Shown one piece after another: positions 34,262 through 43,015 of a DNA stretch of 64,000 bases (its first letter is position 1; each line of letters starts with the position of its first letter). The notes under the pieces were generated by a model. That model saw only the letters and a program-made list of their open reading frames with translations, was not told the DNA's origin and did not search any database. A program made the position numbers and the translations under genes. This DNA comes from Ignavibacterium sp. GTDB taxonomy: Bacteria; Bacteroidota; Ignavibacteria; Ignavibacteriales; Ignavibacteriaceae. Location of the stretch: positions 1,950,903 through 2,014,902 of the forward strand of contig JAVSMP010000001.1 of NCBI GenBank assembly GCA_032027145.1, in the 5' to 3' direction.

Positions 34262-37123
34262 TTGAAAATTTATTTCTTATTATTGCCAAGCAAAATTTTG
34301 GAAAAAGAAAGTATAATTGTTAAGGGTGCACGCGAGCACAATTTAAAAAATATAGATGTTGAGATTCCACGAGATTCGTTCACAGTAATTACTGGTTTAT
34401 CCGGTTCCGGAAAATCTTCTTTAGCATTTGATACTATTTATGCTGAAGGTCAGCGTAGATATATTGAATCATTATCTGCTTATGCTCGTCAGTTTTTAGA
34501 TATGCTGGAAAAACCTGAAGTAGATTTGATTGAAGGTTTAAGTCCTGCAATTTCAATCGAGCAGAAATCAACTTCAGGTAATCCAAGATCAACCGTAGGA
34601 ACGGTAACAGAAATTTATGATTATCTAAGATTGCTTTATGCAAGAATCGGGGTTCCGCATTGCTATAATTGCGGTAAACCCGTAACAAAGCAAACTACAA
34701 ATCAGATAATAGATACAATTATTCAGAATCAATCTGGCAAGAAAGTTAATGTACTTGCACCTGTTGTACGTGGAAGAAAAGGACACTACCGCGAACTTTT
34801 TGAAGAAATTGTTTCAGATGGATTCCTGAAAGTTAGAGTTGATGCAGAGTATCATGAAATTGAAAAGGGTTTTCATGTTGACCGGTATAAAATTCATAAT
34901 ATTGAAATAGCTGTTGATAAAATTAATGTCAGTGAAAAATCTCGCAGCAGATTAACTCAATCAGTTGATGTTGCTTTGAATTATGGAGAGGGGATTGTAA
35001 TTATTGATGAGAACGGCGAAGATAAAATTTATAGCCGGCACTTAGCCTGTTTGGATTGTGGTATTTCTTACCGTGAGCTTGCACCAAATTCTTTCTCATT
35101 CAATTCGCCTTATGGTTCCTGCCCTGATTGTGAAGGACTTGGAGAAATAAAACAACTTGATATTAATCTGATAATTCCTGATTGGAATAAATCAATTAAT
35201 GAAGAAGGAATTGCACCGATTGGAAAGCCTCGGTCAATTTGGTTCTTTAATCAGTTAGAAGCTGTTGGAAAAAAGTTTGGTTTTGATTTCGATACTCCGC
35301 TTAAAAATCTGACAGCAGAACAAAAGGATTTATTATTAAACGGAAGTCCAGAAAAAATCTCTTTTACTTACAATTATGGTAAAGGAAAACCTGTAACATA
35401 TCTGCATAGATTTTCCGGAGTAATGAGTTATCTTAATAATTATTATTCAACCACAACCTCAAATCATATTCGTGATTGGGTTGAGGCTTATATGACTTCT
35501 GCAGCCTGCCAAACTTGTAATGGTGGAAGATTAAAAAAAGAATCTTTGTCAGTAAAATTTCAGGGCAAAAATATCAGTGAGGTTACTAAGCTTTCAATAA
35601 ATCGTGCTGCAGAGTTTTTTAGTACTCTTAAGTTAAAAGGTAAAGAAGCAATTATTGCAAAACCGATTTTAAAAGAAATTATTGAGCGGTTGGGATTTTT
35701 ATTGAATGTTGGATTGGATTATTTAACTCTTGACCGTTCCGCAAGAACCTTATCCGGAGGAGAATCACAAAGGATAAGGCTGGCAACACAAATTGGTTCT
35801 CAACTTGCAGGAGTACTATATGTGCTTGATGAACCATCAATAGGTTTACATCAAAGCGATAATATTAAATTAATAAACTCACTAAAAAATCTCAGGGATC
35901 TTGGTAATACTGTAATTGTGGTTGAGCACGACAGAGAGACAATTGATAGTTCTGATTATATGATTGATCTTGGTCCGGCTGCCGGTGTGCAGGGCGGAGA
36001 AGTTTGTATTGCTGGCAAAACATCGGAGCTGATTAAAAGAAAAAATGGATTTGATTCATTAACACTTTCTTATCTAACTGATAAAATGCAAATTGAGATT
36101 CCGGTAAAAAGGAGAAAAGGAATTGGAAAATCGCTGATCTTAAAAGGTGCAAATGGTAACAATCTTAAAAATGTTAATCTAAAAATCCCACTTGGAACAC
36201 TTACACTGATAACAGGAGTAAGCGGCTCCGGCAAATCAACATTAGTTAATGAAACACTTGTAAAGATTCTGATGAAGAAAATTTACAATTCCAAACTTGT
36301 ACCTTTGCCATACAAATCAGTTGAAGGGCTGGAACATATAGACAAAGTAATAGAAATTGATCAATCACCGATTGGCAGAACACCAAGATCTAATCCTGCA
36401 ACTTATACTGGTTTATTTACTTATATCCGGGATCTTTTTGCACAGCTGCCTGAATCAAAAATGCGGGGTTATGCTACAGGAAGATTTAGTTTTAACGTAG
36501 TAGGCGGAAGATGTGAAGAATGCGGCGGTGATGGATTAAAAAAGATTGAAATGAATTTTCTTCCTGATGTTTATGTACTTTGCGATGTTTGCCAGGGAAA
36601 AAGATATAACAGAGAAACTTTGCAGGTTTTGTATAAAACAAAATCAATTTCTGATGTTCTCGAAATGCGTATTGATGAAGCTTTGGAATTTTTTAAAGAT
36701 CTGCCGAGAATTTACAGAAAGATAAAAGCAATTCATGATGTAGGACTTGGTTATATTAAACTTGGGCAGCAGGCAACAACACTTTCAGGCGGTGAAGCAC
36801 AGCGGGTTAAGCTTGCTACTGAGCTGAGTAAAGTAAGCACAGGAAAAACAATTTACATTCTTGATGAACCAACAACGGGTTTACATTTTGAAGATGTCAA
36901 GATTTTGTTAGGTGTATTGAATAAACTTGTTGAAAAAGAAAATACAGTTGTAGTAGTTGAGCATAATCTGGATGTAATTAAAACTGCAGACTGGATTATT
37001 GATCTTGGTCCTGGCGGCGGTGAATTTGGTGGCGAAATTATTGCTGAAGGAACACCAGAACAAATAATTAAAAACAAGAAAAGTTTAACCGGAAAATTTT
37101 TGGTTAAAGAATTGGGAAAGTAG
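34262..37123 (+). CDS. uvrA: Excinuclease ABC subunit A
   Basis: UvrA finds DNA lesions with UvrB in nucleotide-excision repair. Seen: two ABC modules, each with Walker A (ITGLSGSGKSSL and ITGVSGSGKSTL) and signature (LSGGESQRIRLA and LSGGEAQRVKLA). There are zinc-binding pairs CYNCGKP, CLDCG/CPDCEG and CEECGGDG/CDVCQGKR. The start is uncertain. TTG 34262 gives 953 residues; a second in-frame TTG at 34298 gives 941 residues beginning at LEKESIIVKGAREHNL, closer to the family's usual length. No ribosome site decides between them. Confidence 0.96.
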   Translation: MKIYFLLLPSKILEKESIIVKGAREHNLKNIDVEIPRDSFTVITGLSGSGKSSLAFDTIYAEGQRRYIESLSAYARQFLDMLEKPEVDLIEGLSPAISIEQKSTSGNPRSTVGTVTEIYDYLRLLYARIGVPHCYNCGKPVTKQTTNQIIDTIIQNQSGKKVNVLAPVVRGRKGHYRELFEEIVSDGFLKVRVDAEYHEIEKGFHVDRYKIHNIEIAVDKINVSEKSRSRLTQSVDVALNYGEGIVIIDENGEDKIYSRHLACLDCGISYRELAPNSFSFNSPYGSCPDCEGLGEIKQLDINLIIPDWNKSINEEGIAPIGKPRSIWFFNQLEAVGKKFGFDFDTPLKNLTAEQKDLLLNGSPEKISFTYNYGKGKPVTYLHRFSGVMSYLNNYYSTTTSNHIRDWVEAYMTSAACQTCNGGRLKKESLSVKFQGKNISEVTKLSINRAAEFFSTLKLKGKEAIIAKPILKEIIERLGFLLNVGLDYLTLDRSARTLSGGESQRIRLATQIGSQLAGVLYVLDEPSIGLHQSDNIKLINSLKNLRDLGNTVIVVEHDRETIDSSDYMIDLGPAAGVQGGEVCIAGKTSELIKRKNGFDSLTLSYLTDKMQIEIPVKRRKGIGKSLILKGANGNNLKNVNLKIPLGTLTLITGVSGSGKSTLVNETLVKILMKKIYNSKLVPLPYKSVEGLEHIDKVIEIDQSPIGRTPRSNPATYTGLFTYIRDLFAQLPESKMRGYATGRFSFNVVGGRCEECGGDGLKKIEMNFLPDVYVLCDVCQGKRYNRETLQVLYKTKSISDVLEMRIDEALEFFKDLPRIYRKIKAIHDVGLGYIKLGQQATTLSGGEAQRVKLATELSKVSTGKTIYILDEPTTGLHFEDVKILLGVLNKLVEKENTVVVVEHNLDVIKTADWIIDLGPGGGEFGGEIIAEGTPEQIIKNKKSLTGKFLVKELGK

Positions 37124-37130
37124 CATTTAT

Positions 37131-37199
37131 CATCGCTATCCCAACTGTAGGAAAAAGCAATCTGAAAGATTGCTTTGTTGATAACTCCTCGCAATGACA
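37131..37199 (-). repeat. Intergenic CATTGCGAG repeat (copy 1, minus orientation)
   Basis: Read on the minus strand it begins TGTCATTGCGAGGAG and continues to AAGCAATCT. A second related copy lies at 47774-47872. The copy holds a 10-bp stem AAAGCAATCT/AGATTGCTTT (37154-37163/37167-37176) and sits between convergent genes. This may be a decayed MITE-like or REP-type element. Confidence 0.6.
37154..37180. terminator. Possible bidirectional terminator between uvrA and the aldo/keto reductase
   Basis: AAAGCAATCT and AGATTGCTTT pair around a GAA loop, with A-runs on the left and TTTG on the right, in the convergent gap after uvrA. It is part of the repeat element, so the terminator role is inferred. 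Confidence 0.45.
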
Positions 37200-37208
37200 A
37201 ACATAAAA

Positions 37209-38036
37209 TCAATCAATCTTTGTCGGATCCCATGAACTTCTGAAACCCTCATCCATATTATCCAGAATTTCCATATCAGATTCATCCAAAGTAAAATCAT
37301 ACACACTGGCATTTTCAATTATTCTTTCCTTATGAACAGATTTAGGAATAACAACCAGTTCGTGTTGTATTGCCCAGCGTATTAAAACCTGTGCATTTGA
37401 TTTTTTGTGTTTATCAGTGATAGGTAAAATATTCTTATCATTTAGCTTTTTTGCTCGCGTTAAAGGAGCATAAGCTTCCAAAATAATTTTGTTTTTATTG
37501 CATACCTCAAGTAAATCTTTTTGATAGTTATAAGGATTAAATTCTACCTGATTCATAACAGGAATTGTATTGGCATAAGTAAATAACTCTTCAAGATGGG
37601 GAATCATATAATTACTTACTCCGATTGATTTGCAGTAGCCAGATTCATAAATTTTTTCCAATGCTTTCCAACTGTCTTTTCTTTTTTCCTGAACAGGCCA
37701 ATGAATCAAATAACAATCAATGTAACCTAGATTTAGTTCCTTCAGACTTTTATCAAAAGCTTTAAGTGTAGACTCATAACCTTGATCATCATTCCATAGT
37801 TTTGTTGTAACAAAAACTTCTTCTCGTTTTATCCCTGAGTTTCTAATAGCTTCACCAACATCTCTTTCGTTTTTATAAAACTTAGCAGTATCAATATGTC
37901 TGTAACCTGCTTCTAATGCCCAGAGTATCGCGTTAATACATACGCTGCCAGATTTAGTAAGATAAACTCCAAGACCAAGTTGTGGAATTTCAACTCCGTT
38001 ATTCATTTTAATTTTGTAGTTAATATCTCTTTTCAT
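37209..38036 (-). CDS. Aldo/keto reductase
   Basis: This 275-residue NADPH-dependent (beta/alpha)8 oxidoreductase reduces aldehydes and ketones. Family signatures: GYRHIDTAKFYKNERDVGEAI (active-site Asp and Tyr), VFVTTKLWNDD (Lys), YIDCYLIHWPV (His), and the C-terminal cofactor motif LVVIPKSVHKERIIENA. The substrate is not evident. The gene is preceded on the minus strand by a 250-nt gap full of palindromic repeats, and the TauE/SafE gene lies further upstream on the same strand. Confidence 0.95.
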   Translation of the reverse strand: MKRDINYKIKMNNGVEIPQLGLGVYLTKSGSVCINAILWALEAGYRHIDTAKFYKNERDVGEAIRNSGIKREEVFVTTKLWNDDQGYESTLKAFDKSLKELNLGYIDCYLIHWPVQEKRKDSWKALEKIYESGYCKSIGVSNYMIPHLEELFTYANTIPVMNQVEFNPYNYQKDLLEVCNKNKIILEAYAPLTRAKKLNDKNILPITDKHKKSNAQVLIRWAIQHELVVIPKSVHKERIIENASVYDFTLDESDMEILDNMDEGFRSSWDPTKID

Positions 38037-38072
38037 AATTCCTCTGTTAAAAATTCTTATTAAATAAATTTG

Positions 38073-38243
38073 AACTCATATCCAGCCCTTCTCTTAAAAA
38101 GATTGAGCTAAAAATAAAAATAATGTTGTAGCCGCAGGCTTCAGCCTGCGATATTAAGTTGTAAACGCAACCTGAAGGTTGCGGCTACTCTAACAAATTG
38201 TATTTTCTCACAGCCTCTTAAAAGAGGGATTTAGGATGAGTTT
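38073..38243. repeat. Inverted-repeat pair flanking a palindromic element
   Basis: The left arm (about 38073-38101, AACTCATATCC...TTCTCTTAAAAAG) is an imperfect inverted copy of the right arm (about 38214-38243, CCTCTTAAAAGAGGGATTT...GATGAGTTTA). The pair encloses the 61-bp palindromic element at 38128-38188. The right arm also has the perfect palindrome CCTCTTAAAAGAGG. Confidence 0.55.
38128..38188. repeat. REP-like palindromic element with two hairpins
   Basis: The element starts GTAGCCGCA and ends TGCGGCTAC, which are inverted copies. Inside are two perfect hairpins: CGCAGGCT/AGCCTGCG (38133-38150) and CGCAACCT/AGGTTGCG (38166-38183), each with a 2-nt loop. The GC-rich stems stand out in this AT-rich DNA. 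The element is in the gap before the aldo/keto reductase. Confidence 0.75.
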
Positions 38244-38286
38244 ACAATAACCAAAATTATTAATTCCTATATAAAACAAGTTAAAA

Positions 38287-39033
38287 TTAATAAACATTTA
38301 AAAGTTTAAGTGCCATAATTAAAATTGCCGCGATCAAAACGAACTTAATAAGTTTTTCACCTTTCTTAACAGAAAGTTTTGCACCCCACCATCCGCCAAA
38401 AGCATTGCCAGCTGAAAGTGTTAATCCGTAAAACCAATTAATATTATCTGTTAAAATAAAAACTAATAGTGCAGGAAGTGTAAATACGAAGACTACAAAA
38501 ACTTTGTGCATATTAACTCTTATCAGATCTAGTTTCATCAAGTACTGAAACGAAGCCATTAATAAAAAACCAACTCCAACTTGAAGAAATGCACCATAGA
38601 ATCCAACAATAATCATTGCGATAACAATTTTCCAATCGATAGTAAAATCAATAGAAGATTTTTCTGTTTTCTTTTTCGGCAGAAGCATTGTAATGATAAT
38701 GAAAATCATTATAACACCAAGAATCTTTTCGAATAATTCATCACTTATATTAACTGCAGTAACTGCACCGAATATTGCTCCTGGTAAAGTAAGGGCAGAA
38801 AGAATTATGCTATTTTTGAGCTCATAAAACTTCTCTTTTTTGAAAGCATAAACCGCTGAGGCGTTTTGGAAAAGAAGTGCAACTCGATTTGTTCCATTTG
38901 CAACTGATGGATCAAGACCCAGAAAAATCAAGACAGGTAAAGTTAGGGATGAGCCGCCGCCTGCATTAACATTTATAAATGCTGCTATACTGCCCACAGA
39001 AAATAAAATCAATATTCCAAGTAAATCGGGCAA
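38287..39033 (-). CDS. TauE/SafE-family anion permease
   Basis: The 248-residue polytopic membrane protein shows about seven hydrophobic segments, with the family opening AAFINVNAGGGSSLTLPVLIFLGLDPSVANGTNRVALL and a repeat in the second half (VGFYGAFLQVGVGFLLMASFQ). TauE/SafE members transport sulfite, sulfoacetate or other sulfonates and organic anions across the inner membrane. Substrate and direction are unknown, and no sulfonate genes are adjacent. Confidence 0.9.
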   Translation of the reverse strand: MPDLLGILILFSVGSIAAFINVNAGGGSSLTLPVLIFLGLDPSVANGTNRVALLFQNASAVYAFKKEKFYELKNSIILSALTLPGAIFGAVTAVNISDELFEKILGVIMIFIIITMLLPKKKTEKSSIDFTIDWKIVIAMIIVGFYGAFLQVGVGFLLMASFQYLMKLDLIRVNMHKVFVVFVFTLPALLVFILTDNINWFYGLTLSAGNAFGGWWGAKLSVKKGEKLIKFVLIAAILIMALKLLNVY

Positions 39034-39267
39034 ACCTTTCCTGTAAAATCTTTTTTAACTAAAGTAAAAATAATTTATTTTAATCAGGAAAAGAATTTTA
39101 GTTAAATCATTTTAATACATGTATTAAGTTTATTTTGGATTTAAATTCTTTTGTAGCACTAAGTATGTAGAAGTGTGATATAACCTAAACAAATGTCATC
39201 TAAGATAAACTCATACTGACAAGTTGACTTTTAATATTTATGAATTAATTATTTATTTGGATTGGCT

Positions 39268-41139
39268 ATGAACTCAAAAATTCTCACATCTTTTTCAATT
39301 ATTTTGTTATTAGTATCATTCTCAAATTGCACACAATCCCAGCAGGATTATGTGAAAGATAATTACGATAAAAAAGAATATATGATTGAGATGCGTGATG
39401 GAGTAAAACTTTTTACTGCAGTTTATTCACCTAAAGATAAATCAAAACAATATCCAATAATAATGATGAGAACTCCGTATTCATCTAATCCTTACGGCGA
39501 AGATAAATTTACCGGATTTTTAGGACCATCAATTAAATTCTTACAAGAAGGATTTATTTTTGTTGTGCAGGATGTTCGCGGCAGATATATGTCCGAAGGT
39601 GATTTTGATAATATGCGTCCACATATTCCAAATAAAAATGATAATCAGATTGATGAGAGTAGTGATACTTATGATACAATTGAATGGCTTATCAGTAATA
39701 TTGAAAACAATAATAAAAAAGTTGGTATGTGGGGTAATTCCTATCCCGGATTTTACACAATAATGGGCTGTATTGATGCACATCCAAACTTAATATGTGC
39801 TTCTCCCCAAGCTCCTATTTCTGATTGGTTTGTAGGTGATGATATGCACCATAACGGTGCTTTTTCTGTTCTAATGTCATTTAACTTTTTTAAATATTTT
39901 GGAAGTCCAAGACCTGAACCTTTAACAAAATATCCGCCGGCACCAGAATATGATTCGCCTGATGCATATAATTTTTTCATAAATCATACTCCGATAAAAA
40001 AATTGAATGAAGAAATTCTGAAAAATAAAATTCCTTTTTGGGATACAATGATGACTCACGGGACTTATGATTACTATTGGAAATCAAGAAGCAATCTGCA
40101 GCACTTAAAAAATATAAAACCGGCAATATTATTGGTTGGTGGATGGTATGATGCTGAGGATTTATATGGTGCACTTCATATTTATAAAACTATTGAAGAA
40201 AATGATAAATCAAATAATTCAAGATTGGTAATGGGTCCCTGGACTCACGGATCCTGGATCTGGGCAAAAGGAGATTCACTCGGTGATTTTTCTTTTGACG
40301 GGAATACGGCTGACTATTATCGCAACGAAATTCTTTTGCCGTTCTTTAAGCACTATCTTAAAGGAGAATCCGCTTTAAACCTGAATGATGCCTATGTTTT
40401 TAATACCGGAAAAAATGAATGGAACAATTTTGAAATCTGGCCGCCAAGCGAAAGTACTGAGATTACATATTATTTTCATGATAAAGAAAAATTGAGCGAT
40501 AAGATCTCTGCTAACCCGCTTTCGTTTTCAGAATATTTAAGTGATCCGTTTAACCCTGTACCATATACAGCAAAATTTCAGGATTCAAAAGAGTTTTATA
40601 ACCGTCTGCACTTAATTGAAGATCAAAGATATGCTTCAACAAGACCTGATGTTTTAACTTTTACAACTGAACCATTAAAAAAAGATGTAACAATTGCAGG
40701 ACAAATTATTGCTGATTTATTCGTCTCAACGACTGGAACAGATGCAGATTTTGTAGTCAAAATAATTGATGTTTATCCTGACAGTGCAAAAGATCCAAAA
40801 CCAAATCCTGCTTTTGTCAAAATGGGCGGTTACGAACGATTAGTCAGAACAGAGATTATGCGCGGTAAATTCAGAAATAGCTATGAACATCCTGAACCGT
40901 TTACACCAGATAAAGTAACTGAAGTAAAAATAAATCTTAATGATGCTTTTCATACTTTCAAAACAGGACACAAAATTATGATTCAGGTTTCATCATCTTA
41001 TTTCCCATTCTTTGATGTAAATCCAAATACTTTTTGTGATATTTACAGTGCTGATAAGGATAAATTTATAAAAGCAAACATTAAAATTTATCACAGTAAA
41101 GATCATCCAAGTAATATTGTGTTTAGGATATTAAATTAA
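39268..41139 (+). CDS. CocE/NonD-family hydrolase lipoprotein (X-Pro dipeptidyl-peptidase-like)
   Basis: I start at ATG 39268, since an upstream TTG at 39262 adds only two residues. The first about 20 residues are a lipoprotein signal with lipobox SFSNC. The alpha/beta-hydrolase core has FIFVVQDVRGRYMSEG, the nucleophile elbow GMWGNSYPGF (Ser158) and the later GPWTHGSW with the catalytic His. The C-terminal jelly-roll domain (from about residue 380) is typical of the X-Pro/CocE family. These enzymes cleave acyl or peptide bonds; the substrate is unknown. Length is 623 residues. Confidence 0.92.
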   Translation: MNSKILTSFSIILLLVSFSNCTQSQQDYVKDNYDKKEYMIEMRDGVKLFTAVYSPKDKSKQYPIIMMRTPYSSNPYGEDKFTGFLGPSIKFLQEGFIFVVQDVRGRYMSEGDFDNMRPHIPNKNDNQIDESSDTYDTIEWLISNIENNNKKVGMWGNSYPGFYTIMGCIDAHPNLICASPQAPISDWFVGDDMHHNGAFSVLMSFNFFKYFGSPRPEPLTKYPPAPEYDSPDAYNFFINHTPIKKLNEEILKNKIPFWDTMMTHGTYDYYWKSRSNLQHLKNIKPAILLVGGWYDAEDLYGALHIYKTIEENDKSNNSRLVMGPWTHGSWIWAKGDSLGDFSFDGNTADYYRNEILLPFFKHYLKGESALNLNDAYVFNTGKNEWNNFEIWPPSESTEITYYFHDKEKLSDKISANPLSFSEYLSDPFNPVPYTAKFQDSKEFYNRLHLIEDQRYASTRPDVLTFTTEPLKKDVTIAGQIIADLFVSTTGTDADFVVKIIDVYPDSAKDPKPNPAFVKMGGYERLVRTEIMRGKFRNSYEHPEPFTPDKVTEVKINLNDAFHTFKTGHKIMIQVSSSYFPFFDVNPNTFCDIYSADKDKFIKANIKIYHSKDHPSNIVFRILN

Positions 41140-41272
41140 ATTTTGTTGCAATTATTTTTAATATCAGTCATTCTGCGCATCTGCTTAGGATGATTTTATA
41201 AATAAATTAATCACAGTTTATCACTCTTAGAGAAGTCGAAGTGTGATATCAATAAATTTATGAGGTAGCATT

Positions 41273-42271
41273 TTGAAAAATATTATTATCAGTAGTTATT
41301 TATTTTTTTCTTTATTCAGTACTCTGTCATTTGCACAAGCATTTTATAATTCAGAACCATTAGCTCACACTTACTCAATTGTTGCACGCGATCCGCAAAC
41401 TGGTGAAATGGGTGTTGCAGTTCAATCACACTGGTTTTCAGTTGGTTCTATTGTTGCTTGGGGAGAAGCAGGAGTTGGTGTTGTTGCAACTCAATCATTT
41501 GTAAATCCCTCATTCGGTCCGAGAGGATTAGATTTGTTAAAAAAAGGTATGACTGCTCAGGAAGCAGTTGAATTATTAATATCAACAGATGATGGCAGTG
41601 AATTAAGGCAGCTTGCAATCGTTGATGCCAAAGGTAATTCATTTGCTTTTACAGGATCAAAATGTATTTCTGAAGCAGGACATTATATTGGCAATGGATA
41701 TTCTGTTCAGGCAAATATGATGCTGAATAATACAGTTTGGGATGCAATGTCAAAAGCTTTTGAAAATACAAACGGCCCATTAGCTGAAAGATTGGTTGCC
41801 GCATTAGAAGCTGCTCAGAACGAAGGCGGCGATATTAGAGGTAAACAATCAGCTTGTTTGCTTGTTGTAAAAGGCAATGCAACTGGAAATGTATGGGAAG
41901 ATAGATTAATTGATTTACGAGTGGAAGATCATCCGGAACCTGTTAAAGAAATAAAAAGACTGCTGACTGTTTATCGTGCCTATGAGCATATGAATAATGG
42001 TGATCTTGCTGTTGAAAAAAATGATATTAAACTTGCAATGCAGGAATACAATGCAGCAATGCAGATGTTTCCAGATAATCTTGAAATGAAATTCTGGACT
42101 GCAGTTGCCTTTGTAAATAACGGCGAGATTGATAAATCTTTACCAATGTTTAAGGAGATATTTTCTGCTGATAAAAACTGGAAAATTCTTACTCCAAGAC
42201 TGGTACCAAACGGTCTATTAAATGTAACTAACGAAAATCTTAAAAAAATATTGTCAGTTAATGAGCATTAA
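41273..42271 (+). CDS. DUF1028 protein with C-terminal TPR-like region
   Basis: The start is TTG 41273 with GAGGT 6 nt upstream. A signal peptide (MKNIIISSYLFFSLFSTLSFAQA) is followed by the DUF1028 domain (about residues 28-225, with HTYSIVARDPQTGEMGVAVQSHWFSVGS). This domain resembles the Ntn-hydrolase fold and is seen in exported proteins; its enzyme activity is unproven. The C-terminal segment AYEHMNNGDLAVEKND and FWTAVAFVNNGEIDKSLPMF is TPR-like. The downstream lipoprotein overlaps it by 11 nt. Confidence 0.85.
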   Translation: MKNIIISSYLFFSLFSTLSFAQAFYNSEPLAHTYSIVARDPQTGEMGVAVQSHWFSVGSIVAWGEAGVGVVATQSFVNPSFGPRGLDLLKKGMTAQEAVELLISTDDGSELRQLAIVDAKGNSFAFTGSKCISEAGHYIGNGYSVQANMMLNNTVWDAMSKAFENTNGPLAERLVAALEAAQNEGGDIRGKQSACLLVVKGNATGNVWEDRLIDLRVEDHPEPVKEIKRLLTVYRAYEHMNNGDLAVEKNDIKLAMQEYNAAMQMFPDNLEMKFWTAVAFVNNGEIDKSLPMFKEIFSADKNWKILTPRLVPNGLLNVTNENLKKILSVNEH

Positions 42272-42791
42272 AATAAAATTCATAAAATTCTGTTTACTAA
42301 TAATAGTTGTATTTTTTGGCTGTAGTACTGAGGAACAAAAAAATGAGCCTGGTCAGGTTCAAAAAGATAAATTTATTCTGCCGCCAAAGCCAGAACAATC
42401 TTTAACTCAAAATCAAAATGAGCCTGTTGTGGATTCTAAGGATGCTGAGGAGATTATTGCAGTTATTAAAGAAAATATAGCAGCTACTGAAGCAGAAGAT
42501 AAAAAACGGGTTATCAAAACAATGCACAAAGATTCACCACAGATTAATTCAACCATTCAGGGAATGGATTTTATATTTGCAAATTATGATATGAAGTTCG
42601 ATCTTGAACAAGCAAAAATACTCGAAGTAAATGGTGATGAAGCAAAGGTTTATTATAAGCAAACCACTCGTGCTATTAAAGGAGATGGATTTCCGCCAAC
42701 AAGAATAACCGGCATTCATCATATGAAGAAAGAAAAAGGGGCTTGGAAATTATTTAAAACCGAATATATCTCAAATCAACAAATTAAATAG
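42261..42791 (+). CDS. Lipoprotein with NTF2-like domain
   Basis: The 176-residue protein has a lipoprotein signal ending FFGC (Cys at about residue 21), then a low-complexity Pro/Gln/Asn linker, and a C-terminal domain from about residue 60 with EEIIAVIKENIAATEAEDKKRV and a strand-rich end. This layout is NTF2/SnoaL-like, a fold seen in small ligand-binding or enzyme domains; that is inferred from the pattern. It overlaps the DUF1028 gene by 11 nt, so they are probably co-translated. Confidence 0.65.
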   Translation: MSIKIKFIKFCLLIIVVFFGCSTEEQKNEPGQVQKDKFILPPKPEQSLTQNQNEPVVDSKDAEEIIAVIKENIAATEAEDKKRVIKTMHKDSPQINSTIQGMDFIFANYDMKFDLEQAKILEVNGDEAKVYYKQTTRAIKGDGFPPTRITGIHHMKKEKGAWKLFKTEYISNQQIK

Positions 42792-42799
42792 GTTAAAAA

Positions 42800-42997
42800 A
42801 TGGAAAACCAAATTATTAAAAATTGTCTTAGTTGTAACAGAACTGAAAATGAGATTCCGCTTATTTCGCTAAACTATTCAGCTAAACAGACATATATCTG
42901 TTCATATTGTCTTCCGTTGTTAATTCATCATCCCGAACAACTGATCGGGAAATTAAAAGGTGCTGAAAAGATTCCCCCTGCTCAGCATAACGATTAA
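42800..42997 (+). CDS. Small zinc-ribbon-like protein
   Basis: The 65-residue protein carries two cysteine pairs (CLSC at about residues 8-11 and CSYC at about 35-38) flanking a short hydrophobic segment, a pattern that binds zinc or iron. It lacks a signal peptide or membrane segment. It lies 8 nt after the NTF2-like lipoprotein and 18 nt before the next lipoprotein. I do not recognise a family. Confidence 0.6.
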   Translation: MENQIIKNCLSCNRTENEIPLISLNYSAKQTYICSYCLPLLIHHPEQLIGKLKGAEKIPPAQHND

Positions 42998-43015
42998 CTA
43001 AATTAAAATTGTCTT

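Noticed and set aside
38064-38071. TAAATTTG on the plus strand as a promoter
   Set aside because: Both flanking genes are on the minus strand, so there is nothing downstream for it to express; it serves as a chance-occurrence control.
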